This document shows, piece by piece, positions 1 through 8,176 of a DNA stretch of 64,000 bases. The notes below the pieces were generated by a model. The model was not told the origin of the DNA. It searched no databases and saw nothing but the letters and a program-made list of their open reading frames with translations. The stretch covers positions 7,673,900-7,737,899 of the forward strand of contig CM049322.1 in NCBI GenBank assembly GCA_026874595.1, in the 5' to 3' direction. Every line of letters starts with the position of its first letter. Position 1 is the stretch's first letter. The position numbers and the translations under genes are program-made. Origin of the DNA: Sipunculus nudus (taxonomy: Eukaryota; Annelida; Sipuncula; Golfingiida; Sipunculidae).

Positions 1-20
1 AGCTGTCAACAAGATATAGT

Positions 21-26
21 TTTATT
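21..26 (-). terminator. Poly(A) signal of the 89-3340 gene
   Basis: The plus strand reads TTTATT, so the minus strand carries AATAAA about 65 nt after the stop codon of the large minus-strand gene. This is the usual position for a Pol II polyadenylation signal. Confidence 0.6.
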
Positions 27-35
27 TTGACATGA

Positions 36-41
36 AATAAA
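36..41 (+). terminator. Poly(A) signal of a plus-strand gene lying left of the window
   Basis: AATAAA on the plus strand, 10 bp from the minus-strand signal and facing it. It implies a convergent plus-strand gene ending just outside or at the window edge; that gene itself is not visible here. Confidence 0.35.
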
Positions 42-88
42 CAACAGATATATATTTTTTTGAAACATGTGTGTTCTTTGCTGATGTC

Positions 89-3000
89 TCATATTTGCAC
101 AGACGACCTGTCTATTATGCCGGAACGGACACCTGCTTCCGTGAAGGGGTCCATATGCACATCTTTCCTTTCACTGCTTTCTCCATCTCGCTTTTCTCGT
201 TTACACGGGACGCTCGCACTCTCCTTTTCCGCAGCCACTTCTAAATGATTCGAAAACTGGCGCAGCGTCATACCTGCGACAGACAGTTGGAATGCCGCGT
301 GCACCACTGCGAATTGCGTTTCGTCCAGCGCGTTCACGGTGCGCCCTCTTTCTGCGGCAGGGTCACCGTCTAACGGTAACGGGTCAACGTCAAATTCCGG
401 CGTCACGTTCGGAAACACCATTTCGAGGTATGGTTTGACGAGGGCTCTGTTGGTTTCCTTGCGTGGTATGTACCGCACGGCGTTGTTTGTGTATGTCGAC
501 ACTTGGTTAAAGTTGAGCATGTTCATGGTAACTGAGGCCCATTGTTCACGCTCCATGTCTGCGTACGCCTTCACGTCCGGGACAGCGGTACTCAGCCGGT
601 GGCCCAGCACTTCTCCAAACACAGGGTCCATCTGGTTTGTGACGTCAACGACTGTCGGCCCCGCAGCGGACCGGCTTTTTGGCGGCCCGATGCCACCCGA
701 TTCTACGGGCCGGTTGGGCCCGTACACGTCTGACACTCCTCGCCACAGGCCGTGCGCGTCGTCAGCTATTTCGTCCTCAAGTTCCTTTGCTGTCCGCTGT
801 TCCGTTTTACACGAATCGACGGCTCTTTTCACGTCCCGCTGAAGGTTTTTCAGGTGTTTTAAAAGTGCGCGACTCGGTGGAGCCCTTTCGCCGTTCCACA
901 TTGGTTCACCGCCCATTTCTTCTGTGGGTTCGAGGCGTTCCTCGATAAATTTCTCGTAAAGGTGAACGGCGTCACCCAAGCGACGCTGCTCCTCTTGGTA
1001 TTCGTTCAGTTGGGCGGTCAGCTGTACGTACCGTTGGGCGTGTATGGCGGCTTGGTGTTTATGCAGGTCCAGCGCGTGCCCTGACTGTTCCACGAGATCG
1101 ATCAGGTACTGCATGACCCTTTCGGCTTCCGCGTTCTTGCGTTCTGCCCTTCTCAGGGCTTCCTTTTCAGCCGACGGCTTACTGAACCAGGACAATGCTT
1201 CGGCCACACCCCTCTGCATGTCCAGCTCGGCCGCGGTTCTTTCCAATTCGCGCACGTTGTACCTGACGCCTGACGTGGCGTCGAGGTCGCTGACTCCAGG
1301 GCGTGACAAACTGCCATCGTACAAGCGGCCGGAGGGCAGTCCGTCGCCAGCGTGATCCGTACTACCACAGACACGCTGTGTGTTACGTTGAGGGGCACGG
1401 CTAAACTTCGGGCCCGCACCCGGAAATGTGGACGATGAAGACAGAGGTGCTCTCGCGTCCTCAAGCGTACCGCCTGCGGTGATCCGTTTCTGCAGATCAC
1501 GCAGGTTAGCGTACATGCTACCCCAGTCACCCGCGACTCCGCTCACGATACACGGCACCAGTTTTTTCAAAGCTCCGCGTGTGATAGCGCTATCGGATTC
1601 CGCGGCTGTGCCCAACAGTTTCATCATATCGTCTGTGGTTTTTTCTTTCGCTTTACATGACATCAACTGCCTGTGAAGTTTAGCTGCGGCCAAAGTGGCC
1701 GAATTGACCTTTTCCTCTGCAGCGTTCAGTGCCCTGCGACAGACCTCTCTTTCGCTAGACGGGTCGTCATCCTGTTCGGCAGGTTTCTTAGGCATGCTCT
1801 TTTGCCCTAAAAGCACGCACGGTTTAGAGTTGAATATGTGCGAGTTTTCTGCTAGGCTTTGTAACAAACCACGTGCTCTGCTGTACATCAGAACTTGCCC
1901 ACAGGCTGTGGCCATCGGGTCGCACCGGAAATGTTTGTGCGGGTATACCACCCCAAACTTGGAGCCCGGTGGGAAAAATGATTGGTCCATCACAGACACC
2001 CCGAAGCCGGACTGGGGTCCCAGGTATACCAAAACACATTCTTCCGGTGAAAGGACGCGGACGTGCCCTTGGCTGCAGTCGCAGAGCTTCGTGGAGCAGG
2101 TACGCAAGGCTGACAAAAGAACGCTCTCTGAGGCGGAGGTCTCGGTTGAGCCACATTTCCATCCAGAGCACACGCAAGGGCTGAGGTTACCTGATCCTGG
2201 GGGTAAACGCACGTAAGGCACTGCGCCCAACGAGAGGGTCCATGTACAGTACATCTCGTAGTTTCCCTGGAGTTTTACACGCTGCACCACCCGTTGTACG
2301 AGTTCTGCAGAAAGCTCTCTGATGTGGTTTTCGAGATAACCTTGGAAATTTTTTACGGACACGCGAATTTGGGCTGCACACTTTGTGATATCGAGGGGAT
2401 CGCCCACGGCCATATCAACATGGTGCGCCCATTCCTTCTTGAACTTACCGTAAAGCGCGGTGGTGACGTCAGAGGACAAAGACCGACACAGGGAAGATGC
2501 GACGTATTGAAAAACGAGCATATCTGTAGGCAGTGACAAGACGGCTCCTGTGCAAGCGGAGGACCCCCCGGTGAAAGTACGCAAGAGTTCCCTGCTGAGG
2601 TCCGTCGGATGAACCAACACAGGACGTGAACCGGCAGCAGACAAAGGCGCATTCGACAGGCAAGACACCACGGCGTCCGTCACCTTTTCGGCCGGCGGAG
2701 GCCCGTACGCCGTGTCACCCACCGTCGTATCGCATGACGGTACAGCTATGCAACGCACTGAACGGAGTGCACGTGCGCGTTTCAGTTCACGGTGCAGCAG
2801 GTTTCTCTGTCTTGCCAGTTCCACGTACGTGTCTTTCATCCTTTCCGCGTCCCGCCTCGTGCGGTCCAGTTGTTCGCACAGATTGTGAAATTCCCGACGT
2901 GTTTCGCGGTCCCGGACGGTTTGTATTGCTAGGACGTCTGCGGAAACGCGTTCTTTGTCCAGCAGTTCAAACCGTTCTTTTAACTCGTGGAGCATGTCGG

Positions 3001-3340
3001 GATGTCCCTCTGGCCAAGGTGTTGGCACGTCAAGGGATACCCGTTGGGAATCCATGTTGGGTACATCTGTGAAATGAGCGTACGCCTTTTTAGGGCCGTA
3101 GCCGCCTTCGTAGGGAAACGCTTTGGACCGGACCTGGTCGTAAACTCTTGCATCCTGCCGTAGTGGCGGGAAACTGCCCGGACGTGACGGGTCCTCGTGT
3201 CTGTGCACTTGCTCTTTCAGGCTCCTGTAAGACTGCCTGCACCCGTTCCTGGAGAACGACGCTCGATCCGCCGGGTATGATCTGTGTTTCCGTCGTGATT
3301 CATACCTGAAACGCGGTGTCCACATGCGTGTAGTGTGCAT
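89..3340 (-). CDS. Large viral protein with coiled coils and Cys/His cluster, function unknown
   Basis: A single uninterrupted frame of 1,083 codons, far longer than chance. Seen in order: a basic Arg-rich N-terminus (residues 1-45), a charged helical, probably coiled-coil stretch (about 115-192), a Cys-rich region with C389, C391, C396, C415, C420, C422, H426, C435, H468, H470, C473 and C508 that could bind zinc, a further helical stretch (about 528-565), another coiled coil (about 755-880), and a basic, hydrophilic C-terminus. I do not recognise the family with confidence. A structural, tegument or DNA-packaging role would suit the size, and a herpesvirus UL28-like terminase subunit is a weak alternative suggested by the Cys cluster and the FNSKPC tract near 503. 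The start is uncertain: a TATA-like GATAAAAC sits only about 8 bp upstream of the first ATG, so Met6 (3325) or Met95 (3058) may be used. No stops or frameshifts are seen. Confidence 0.8.
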   Translation of the reverse strand: MHTTRMWTPRFRYESRRKHRSYPADRASFSRNGCRQSYRSLKEQVHRHEDPSRPGSFPPLRQDARVYDQVRSKAFPYEGGYGPKKAYAHFTDVPNMDSQRVSLDVPTPWPEGHPDMLHELKERFELLDKERVSADVLAIQTVRDRETRREFHNLCEQLDRTRRDAERMKDTYVELARQRNLLHRELKRARALRSVRCIAVPSCDTTVGDTAYGPPPAEKVTDAVVSCLSNAPLSAAGSRPVLVHPTDLSRELLRTFTGGSSACTGAVLSLPTDMLVFQYVASSLCRSLSSDVTTALYGKFKKEWAHHVDMAVGDPLDITKCAAQIRVSVKNFQGYLENHIRELSAELVQRVVQRVKLQGNYEMYCTWTLSLGAVPYVRLPPGSGNLSPCVCSGWKCGSTETSASESVLLSALRTCSTKLCDCSQGHVRVLSPEECVLVYLGPQSGFGVSVMDQSFFPPGSKFGVVYPHKHFRCDPMATACGQVLMYSRARGLLQSLAENSHIFNSKPCVLLGQKSMPKKPAEQDDDPSSEREVCRRALNAAEEKVNSATLAAAKLHRQLMSCKAKEKTTDDMMKLLGTAAESDSAITRGALKKLVPCIVSGVAGDWGSMYANLRDLQKRITAGGTLEDARAPLSSSSTFPGAGPKFSRAPQRNTQRVCGSTDHAGDGLPSGRLYDGSLSRPGVSDLDATSGVRYNVRELERTAAELDMQRGVAEALSWFSKPSAEKEALRRAERKNAEAERVMQYLIDLVEQSGHALDLHKHQAAIHAQRYVQLTAQLNEYQEEQRRLGDAVHLYEKFIEERLEPTEEMGGEPMWNGERAPPSRALLKHLKNLQRDVKRAVDSCKTEQRTAKELEDEIADDAHGLWRGVSDVYGPNRPVESGGIGPPKSRSAAGPTVVDVTNQMDPVFGEVLGHRLSTAVPDVKAYADMEREQWASVTMNMLNFNQVSTYTNNAVRYIPRKETNRALVKPYLEMVFPNVTPEFDVDPLPLDGDPAAERGRTVNALDETQFAVVHAAFQLSVAGMTLRQFSNHLEVAAEKESASVPCKREKRDGESSERKDVHMDPFTEAGVRSGIIDRSSVQI

Positions 3341-3888
3341 TTTGTTTTATCATGCCATGGACCGTTTGATGACCGATCAGTTGACGTAAGTCACAGTAAC
3401 TGTGACAGTGACTTTACCTACCCCAATACCTGATTCAACCGCTCGGACCAGAAACACAAATACGTACACCAAATAACGACCAATCTGACCCTTCGTCTGT
3501 TGCGCTCGTACAACCCGATCGGATATAATATGCGGGGTGTGAAAGGAGGGATGGGCATGATGTTATACCATTATACATTATAAAACAAAGCACCATCAGT
3601 ATAGCTCAGGGGACTTATAGTCAACTGAGCTGCAACCGACCTACACCTTCACTACCACACACGTCATCCATACCATCATACATTGGAACGTCATTTGACA
3701 AGTGCACAAAACGAAGGCTGGCATAAATCACGTTCATTAATGCTGTCTAACATGAAACACGAAACAATAAAAAACAAACAACACCGTACACGATACATCA
3801 CATTTATACCAAGTAAAAACGTAAAAACAAATCAAATTCATGCACGTTCATGTCAAATAAACCAAAATATATCTGTCCATATCACGTT
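3341..3888. other. Intergenic, about 550 bp
   Basis: Lies between the large gene and the first ankyrin gene. It holds AT-rich patches near 3522 and 3570-3583 and a TATA-like motif just upstream of the large gene. The short plus-strand frame over 3683-3970 partly overlaps the ankyrin gene antisense and has no coding character. I see no other feature. Confidence 0.5.
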
Positions 3889-4683
3889 TCACTCGATCAT
3901 CCGTAAGAACATACACATCTCTGAATTGTCTGTAGCGTATGCCAGTGAACGTGCTGTTTCCCTATCGTAGGATTCGAGAGATATGTCAGCTCCGGCTTCT
4001 AATAACAGATACTTCACCATGTCCACATTGCCACGCAGAACAGCTTCATGTAACGGTGTCAGGCCTCGTTTGCCTTCTTTACAGTTGGGATCCGCGTGCA
4101 GCGCGAATAAAAGATAGTTCAGCATGTCCCTGGCATCTGCCTCTGCTGCTATGTGCATGCAGGTGCGACCGTCCGCGTTCATAACACCCGTGAGATTCCT
4201 GTAGAAATCCGGCTTGTCCATCATCACAAAGCCGGCCCAGCATGTCAGTGATTTCAAGCATTCCGAGCACTTGCGCTGGCAAGCCAAGTGCAGTGGGGTG
4301 TTCGCGTGTCTGTCCCTTTTCGTAACGTCCGCTCCGCGCATCACTAGATGCCGGATGAGTTGGTGCATGCAAAGTCTAACAGCCAGCTCGAGGTAGGTTT
4401 CTCCTTGTATGTTTACTATGTCGAGGACTCCTGGCCCGTCCATTCTGTCTAGTACCGATATCGCCCAGCCTTCCATCCCGGCTAATATGCAATTGTGTAG
4501 AAACGTCTCACCGGCACTGTCACGGGAGAGAATGTGACACGGGGTGGACGATACGTCCTGTGGGGCACCAGAAACCGTGACTTCTTTGGCGGTGCTGTTC
4601 TCGCGTATGTCTTTGACGGTGCTGTTTTCGCTTATGTGAAGTCTACGCATCCCAGCCTCGACTGACTCCGTCGAACAAAACAT
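3889..4683 (-). CDS. Viral IkB-like ankyrin-repeat protein 1
   Basis: Protein of 264 residues from the ATG at 4683. The open frame begins at 4737, but a TATATATATA box at 4756-4765 puts the transcript start near 4725-4735, so the Met at 4683 is the better start. About six ankyrin units follow a short Ser/Thr-rich N-terminus that contains a duplicated ENST motif. Hallmarks include NTPLHLACQ, then a long insert, DGRTCMHIAAE and GLTPLHEAV. The order (GET-FLH, GET-YLELAV, NTPLHLAC, long helix insert, GRTCMHIA, LTPLHEAV) is the IkB plan of inhibitors that hold NF-kappaB/Rel factors in the cytoplasm. No DSGxxS phosphodegron is seen. By analogy with polydnavirus vankyrins (established family), a constitutive Rel inhibitor is inferred; another ankyrin function cannot be excluded. 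It is the first of three tandem paralogues on the same strand, and a kappaB site lies upstream. Confidence 0.8.
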   Translation of the reverse strand: MFCSTESVEAGMRRLHISENSTVKDIRENSTAKEVTVSGAPQDVSSTPCHILSRDSAGETFLHNCILAGMEGWAISVLDRMDGPGVLDIVNIQGETYLELAVRLCMHQLIRHLVMRGADVTKRDRHANTPLHLACQRKCSECLKSLTCWAGFVMMDKPDFYRNLTGVMNADGRTCMHIAAEADARDMLNYLLFALHADPNCKEGKRGLTPLHEAVLRGNVDMVKYLLLEAGADISLESYDRETARSLAYATDNSEMCMFLRMIE

Positions 4684-4755
4684 GTCTCTGTCTCTAAACG
4701 TGTAAACGAACAGTGAACTGCAACAGTATGTTATCAAATACTACCAGAACAGTCA

Positions 4756-4765
4756 TATATATATA
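4756..4765 (-). promoter_or_regulatory. TATA box of IkB-like gene 1
   Basis: Alternating TA run TATATATATA on the minus strand, about 73 bp upstream of the ATG at 4683 and only 19 bp from the ATG at 4737. With the usual 25-30 bp TATA-to-start spacing, the upstream ATG would not be in the mRNA or would lie at its very end. Confidence 0.6.
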
Positions 4766-4845
4766 CGCTAAAACGACATCTATTTTTAACCCATGGAATA
4801 TCCGAAAGTCACATTTGTGAGGTAATCTCTAATTTTGGTAACGTC

Positions 4846-4855
4846 GGATTTCCCC
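4846..4855 (-). promoter_or_regulatory. Candidate kappaB site, GGGGAAATCC
   Basis: The minus strand reads GGGGAAATCC, a full match to the GGGRNWYYCC Rel-binding consensus, about 80 bp upstream of the TATA box of IkB-like gene 1. If bound, NF-kappaB would drive its own viral inhibitor, as host NF-kappaB drives IkB-alpha. Binding is inferred from sequence only. Confidence 0.5.
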
Positions 4856-4975
4856 ACAAATCACAGCATGATAATGCGTCATCCGACATGTGGGATTTTT
4901 GTTCACGGTCACACACAGCCACGTCATTGGTAGTGTTTGTTTAAGGTTGAACAACGGTGTATCCGGAAAGCGAAG

Positions 4976-4996
4976 CCCCCCCCCCCCCCCCCCCCC
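4976..4996. repeat. Homopolymer C run, 21 bp
   Basis: An uninterrupted run of C between ankyrin genes 1 and 2. Its length is likely to vary between copies or be misread in assembly. Confidence 0.9.
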
Positions 4997-5075
4997 GTTC
5001 ATCAGCCAGTGCTGTCATTGCGGGATAATTAGTAGGCACAGTATACAATCATAGTGTATACACTTTCGTATTAAG

Positions 5076-6215
5076 CTATCCACTCTCGGTCATGCTGTCT
5101 TCTTCGCTGTCGCAATTGTCCGGGCGCACAGCACCCAACCCTACAAGAAACATAACACATTCCTCGTGCCCGTTCGACATTGCAGCTTCCAAGGGAGAAC
5201 TCCTGTTCCACGCTCGCGCGTGTGCATTCGCCCAACATTCATTTACCAAATATCGTACCATGTCTATTCTGCCAGACTCAGCTGCTTCGTACAGTGCAGT
5301 CTTTCCCGTCTTTCCATTAGGCACATCGACATCCTCCAGCAGTGGTTTGAGGCAACCTAGCAGGTCCTTGTGCCCACCTTCCGCAGCCAAATGTACGCAT
5401 GTCTGCCCGTCGTAGTTCAAAATGTTCGGCCTTGGGGGGACTCTGTTAAACGGTCTGTAACGTATATATTTTTTCACTTCTGCATGTGTCAGGTATATTG
5501 TCAGAGCCATAGCACACATCGTGTCACCTCTGGCTGAAGCCAAATGCAACGGTGTGTTCCCGTGCGCGTCTCTAGCCTCTGTGTCAGCACCGCGAGCCAC
5601 CAACTGCCTAACCAGTGAATACATACCCTTCTTAACGGCCAGGTGCAAGCAGGTGTCGCCATTCATATCGGTCTTGTTGATCCCTCGGCTGTGCGTTAGG
5701 TCGCGCAGTATCCCCGTGGCAGCACGTTCCCTGCCCCAATTCTTTATGCAACTGTGTAAAAGTGTTTCGTCCGTGCCCATCCCGACGTCTTCAAATATGT
5801 TGTTCACGAACCGCTTGGCGTTTTTCAGGAAAACAGGCAAAACGTGCAACCCAAGACCACGGCGTTTCGCCATGTGAAAGGCCAACTGCAGAGAGAAAGG
5901 GGACCCTTGAGTCCAAAAGGGAGCTCTCTTCTCGTCCAGCTCGGGGTCAAACCCTTCACAAACCGACATATGAACCGAGGTACACGTCGGATTCGACACA
6001 AGTAATAGCCCGCCAGTTCCGTTGTCAATGCTCGTCAATGAGGTGTCCATTTCTGAAAGTGTTTCCCCTGTATTTATGTCATCGTCTATGACATTAACGC
6101 TTTCTGTTGAGTACGCAGACTTGTCTATGAAGTTATCACCCTGGGTAGAGTACTCAGACACTTCCGCGCACATTCTAGCAAGTTCAATTCTTTCAATTTG
6201 CCGCCTGCTGGCCAT
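5076..6215 (-). CDS. Viral IkB-like ankyrin-repeat protein 2
   Basis: Protein of 379 residues from the ATG at 6215. The frame extends to 6272, but the TATAAAT box at 6271-6277 overlaps that ATG, so it cannot be transcribed; the Met at 6215 sits in good context (GCCATGG read on the plus strand). A Ser/Thr- and Asp-rich N-terminal tail of about 145 residues precedes six ankyrin units: DETLLHSCIK (from about 149), NGDTCLHLAVKKG (186), HGNTPLHLASARG (218), a long insert, DGQTCVHLAAEGG (269), GKTALYEAAESG (304) and SSPLEAAMSNG (340). An acidic tail with SEEDS, resembling a CK2 target, closes the protein. The plan is again IkB-like, with the extended third repeat, and no DSGxxS degron. It lies head to tail with two paralogues, and its promoter holds two kappaB/AP-1 pairs. 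Role as a Rel inhibitor is inferred. Confidence 0.82.
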   Translation of the reverse strand: MASRRQIERIELARMCAEVSEYSTQGDNFIDKSAYSTESVNVIDDDINTGETLSEMDTSLTSIDNGTGGLLLVSNPTCTSVHMSVCEGFDPELDEKRAPFWTQGSPFSLQLAFHMAKRRGLGLHVLPVFLKNAKRFVNNIFEDVGMGTDETLLHSCIKNWGRERAATGILRDLTHSRGINKTDMNGDTCLHLAVKKGMYSLVRQLVARGADTEARDAHGNTPLHLASARGDTMCAMALTIYLTHAEVKKYIRYRPFNRVPPRPNILNYDGQTCVHLAAEGGHKDLLGCLKPLLEDVDVPNGKTGKTALYEAAESGRIDMVRYLVNECWANAHARAWNRSSPLEAAMSNGHEECVMFLVGLGAVRPDNCDSEEDSMTESG

Positions 6216-6270
6216 GGTACGGCGATAAAGACGTTCATCCAAAATGTAGACGGTGACACTGTTCGGGCAC

Positions 6271-6277
6271 ATTTATA
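6271..6277 (-). promoter_or_regulatory. TATA box of IkB-like gene 2
   Basis: TATAAAT on the minus strand. It overlaps the ATG of the longest frame at 6272 and lies 56-62 bp upstream of the ATG at 6215, which therefore decides the start. Confidence 0.7.
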
Positions 6278-6318
6278 CACAATGCTTCCTAGTGACAACC
6301 AATAGAAAGTCTCTGATT

Positions 6319-6340
6319 GGGGGAAAATTCTCCTGACTCA
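6319..6340. promoter_or_regulatory. Composite kappaB-like/AP-1 element, proximal
   Basis: GGGGGAAAATTCTCC (6319-6333) is directly followed by TGACTCA (6334-6340), a perfect AP-1 heptamer. The first half fits the insect Rel/Dorsal-type GGGAAAANNC site. It lies about 45 bp upstream of the TATA box of IkB-like gene 2. Confidence 0.5.
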
Positions 6341-6379
6341 TACCCTCCTGACTTGTTTACGCAAGCATATGATTTACAT

Positions 6380-6401
6380 GGGGAAAACCGACGATGACTC
6401 A
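6380..6401. promoter_or_regulatory. Composite kappaB-like/AP-1 element, distal
   Basis: GGGGAAAACC (6380-6389), a Dorsal/Rel-type site, is followed by TGACTCA (6395-6401). The start-to-start spacing of 15 bp repeats that of the proximal pair, which argues for a functional arrangement and not chance motifs. Confidence 0.5.
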
Positions 6402-6500
6402 CTGATTGTGTGAATTCCAAAACGTAAACCGACGTAGTACACTTCCGGGAAAATCTACCTGTTAGCGGTTATGTTACCACGACGTCGTACCCACGTTCTG

Positions 6501-6580
6501 GCAGGTGTGCAGTAAACAACTGACGCTTGGAAATGTGTGCAGTACACAGCTGACGCTTGGTAATACCCGGTATGACGCTT
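6501..6580. repeat. 30 bp tandem repeat, about 2.5 copies
   Basis: Two near-identical 30 bp units sharing TGTGCAGTA and ACTGACGCTTGG or GCTGACGCTTGG (6521 and 6551), then a decayed third ending GACGCTTA. It sits between ankyrin genes 2 and 3. The minus-strand frames over 6455-6727 have no coding character. Confidence 0.65.
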
Positions 6581-6716
6581 AAGTAAAAAAGTAAAAACCC
6601 AATGACGTAAATGTTTAGATGCTCCACTACTAAAAACACTAATCGGGCGACGTATATTCTGTGTGCGGAGGAAACAGGATTGCATCCTGACAGTTCGCTT
6701 AATAAACACATACGCC

Positions 6717-7853
6717 TCAGCATTCATCTATATCGCTTTCCTCCGACGTTTCTTTGCCGCATTTCTTAATGTAATTCAAAAGGATTTCAGCTGTTTCCTG
6801 TTGGTTTTCCATCATAGCTGACTGTATGGGTGTCCAGCCGTCGGACGACTTAACGTGTACGTCTGCGCCGCATCTCTCGATCAGGCACCGAACCATGGTA
6901 CTCAAACCGGCTGCAGCTGCTATGTGCAGTGCCGTTCTGCCACTGCGGGTTTCCCGTTGGTTTACGTCCGCTCCCAACTTGTTCACCAGGTGAACCGTCA
7001 GTTCCTCCACCCCGCAAGCTGCTGCGAGGTGCATAAATCCCAGACCTTCCTTGTTTACCGCGTCCATGTCCTGAGGTAACTTGGTGAACGGCACAAAGTA
7101 TGGGATGTTCAACATCTCTTCCCCCAGGACTGCTGTCAGGCATTTTACGGTCGACAGGTCACCTCGTGCGCAGGCTATGTGGAGGGGCGTGTTACCATCT
7201 GAGTCTCGTGCCTCTAAAACGGCACCGTGCATGACCAGTTGCCTTGCCAAGCATGCCTGTCCTTTCATGACAGCCAAATGGAGGCACGTTCGGCCTTTCT
7301 TGTTGGGAATGTTCAACACAGCATAGCATTCCTGTCCTTTCACATAGCAGCTCGGTCCTTTCAGCCCTGCCAGTATACGGGAAACCACATCATACCTACC
7401 CTCTTCGATTAGCCTGTGCAGCGCAGTCCTCCCAGTTTCGTCTGTGCGACGCAACTGTTCCTGAGTGTATCTTTCTCCCGCGCCTGTGTTCTTAACATCG
7501 GGTACCACGCCTGCGTCTGCTTCTGACAGCACGCAGTCATTCATACTACACGCCATGTCTTCCATGTCAGAATCGTCATCCATCTCTTCACTGAAACCTA
7601 CGTCGTCGTCATCAACCGGAACACCGGCGTAGAACGCGGCTAGTGCTGCTGCTGCGCGTGGGTTTGCGCGTGCCATCTGGAGCGACTCATCCATAAGGCC
7701 ACGGTGAATATGTCCTGGAAGTTCCTGCTGAAAACTCCATCCTACGGCTCCTAAATCATCGTCAGCGTCATCTTCTTCGTCGTCCATGTTATGTATATTG
7801 TCTAACATCCGTTGAAAGCGCGGGTTTTCCCTGTTAAACCGCTCTCGTGACAT
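6717..7853 (-). CDS. Viral IkB-like ankyrin-repeat protein 3
   Basis: Protein of 378 residues. The N-terminal 135 residues are strongly acidic, with Asp/Glu runs near 24-33, 81-84 and 89-99 and an Ala-rich patch at 67-73. Six ankyrin units follow: GRTALHRLIEEG (141), GRTCLHLAVMKG (187), GNTPLHIACARG (220), a long insert, EGLGFMHLAAACG (269), GRTALHIAAAAG (305) and GWTPIQSAMMEN (339). The tail ETSEESDIDEC is acidic, like the IkB C-terminal PEST/CK2 region. The IkB-like order of repeats matches the two neighbouring paralogues. A minus-strand TAATAAAA about 50 bp upstream supports the first ATG. The gene diverges from the myristoylated-protein gene across a shared 320 bp promoter. Inhibition of host Rel factors is inferred. 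Confidence 0.82.
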   Translation of the reverse strand: MSRERFNRENPRFQRMLDNIHNMDDEEDDADDDLGAVGWSFQQELPGHIHRGLMDESLQMARANPRAAAALAAFYAGVPVDDDDVGFSEEMDDDSDMEDMACSMNDCVLSEADAGVVPDVKNTGAGERYTQEQLRRTDETGRTALHRLIEEGRYDVVSRILAGLKGPSCYVKGQECYAVLNIPNKKGRTCLHLAVMKGQACLARQLVMHGAVLEARDSDGNTPLHIACARGDLSTVKCLTAVLGEEMLNIPYFVPFTKLPQDMDAVNKEGLGFMHLAAACGVEELTVHLVNKLGADVNQRETRSGRTALHIAAAAGLSTMVRCLIERCGADVHVKSSDGWTPIQSAMMENQQETAEILLNYIKKCGKETSEESDIDEC

Positions 7854-8176
7854 TGCTGAAACACGCCTGTATTACACTGTGACCGTGTCGATTGCACTGT
7901 GGGTTTTATTAGTATTCGTCGGCTGACGACATGTGGCCCGTCCGTGTTTCAGTGCAAAGTCTGGTCAAGACGGGGCGTAGCTGTACACGTGCAACGCAAA
8001 TACATGCGACATTGACTCCGCCCACGGCATGTGACGTCAAACGCCAGTCACCCGCTTGCTTATAAAGCTAGACTCATTTCGTTCAGTGCGGTCCAGACAG
8101 GAGGAGGCGTCGTGATTGACGACACGCACAACCGCTCGGTTGTCTTTATATCATTATACAGCAAAGTCGGTGTGTC
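7854..8176. promoter_or_regulatory. Divergent promoter with CRE and two TATA boxes
   Basis: Serves IkB-like gene 3 (minus) and the 8177 gene (plus). Seen: a minus-strand TAATAAAA near 7903-7910, a perfect CRE TGACGTCA at 8032-8039, and a plus-strand TATAAAG at 8061-8067. The plus transcript would start near 8090 and contains no ATG before 8177. Confidence 0.55.

Noticed and set aside
339-3072. Several plus-strand ORFs of 60-173 codons over the large minus-strand gene
   Set aside because: They lie antisense to a 1,083-codon frame, overlap each other and have no promoter or protein features.
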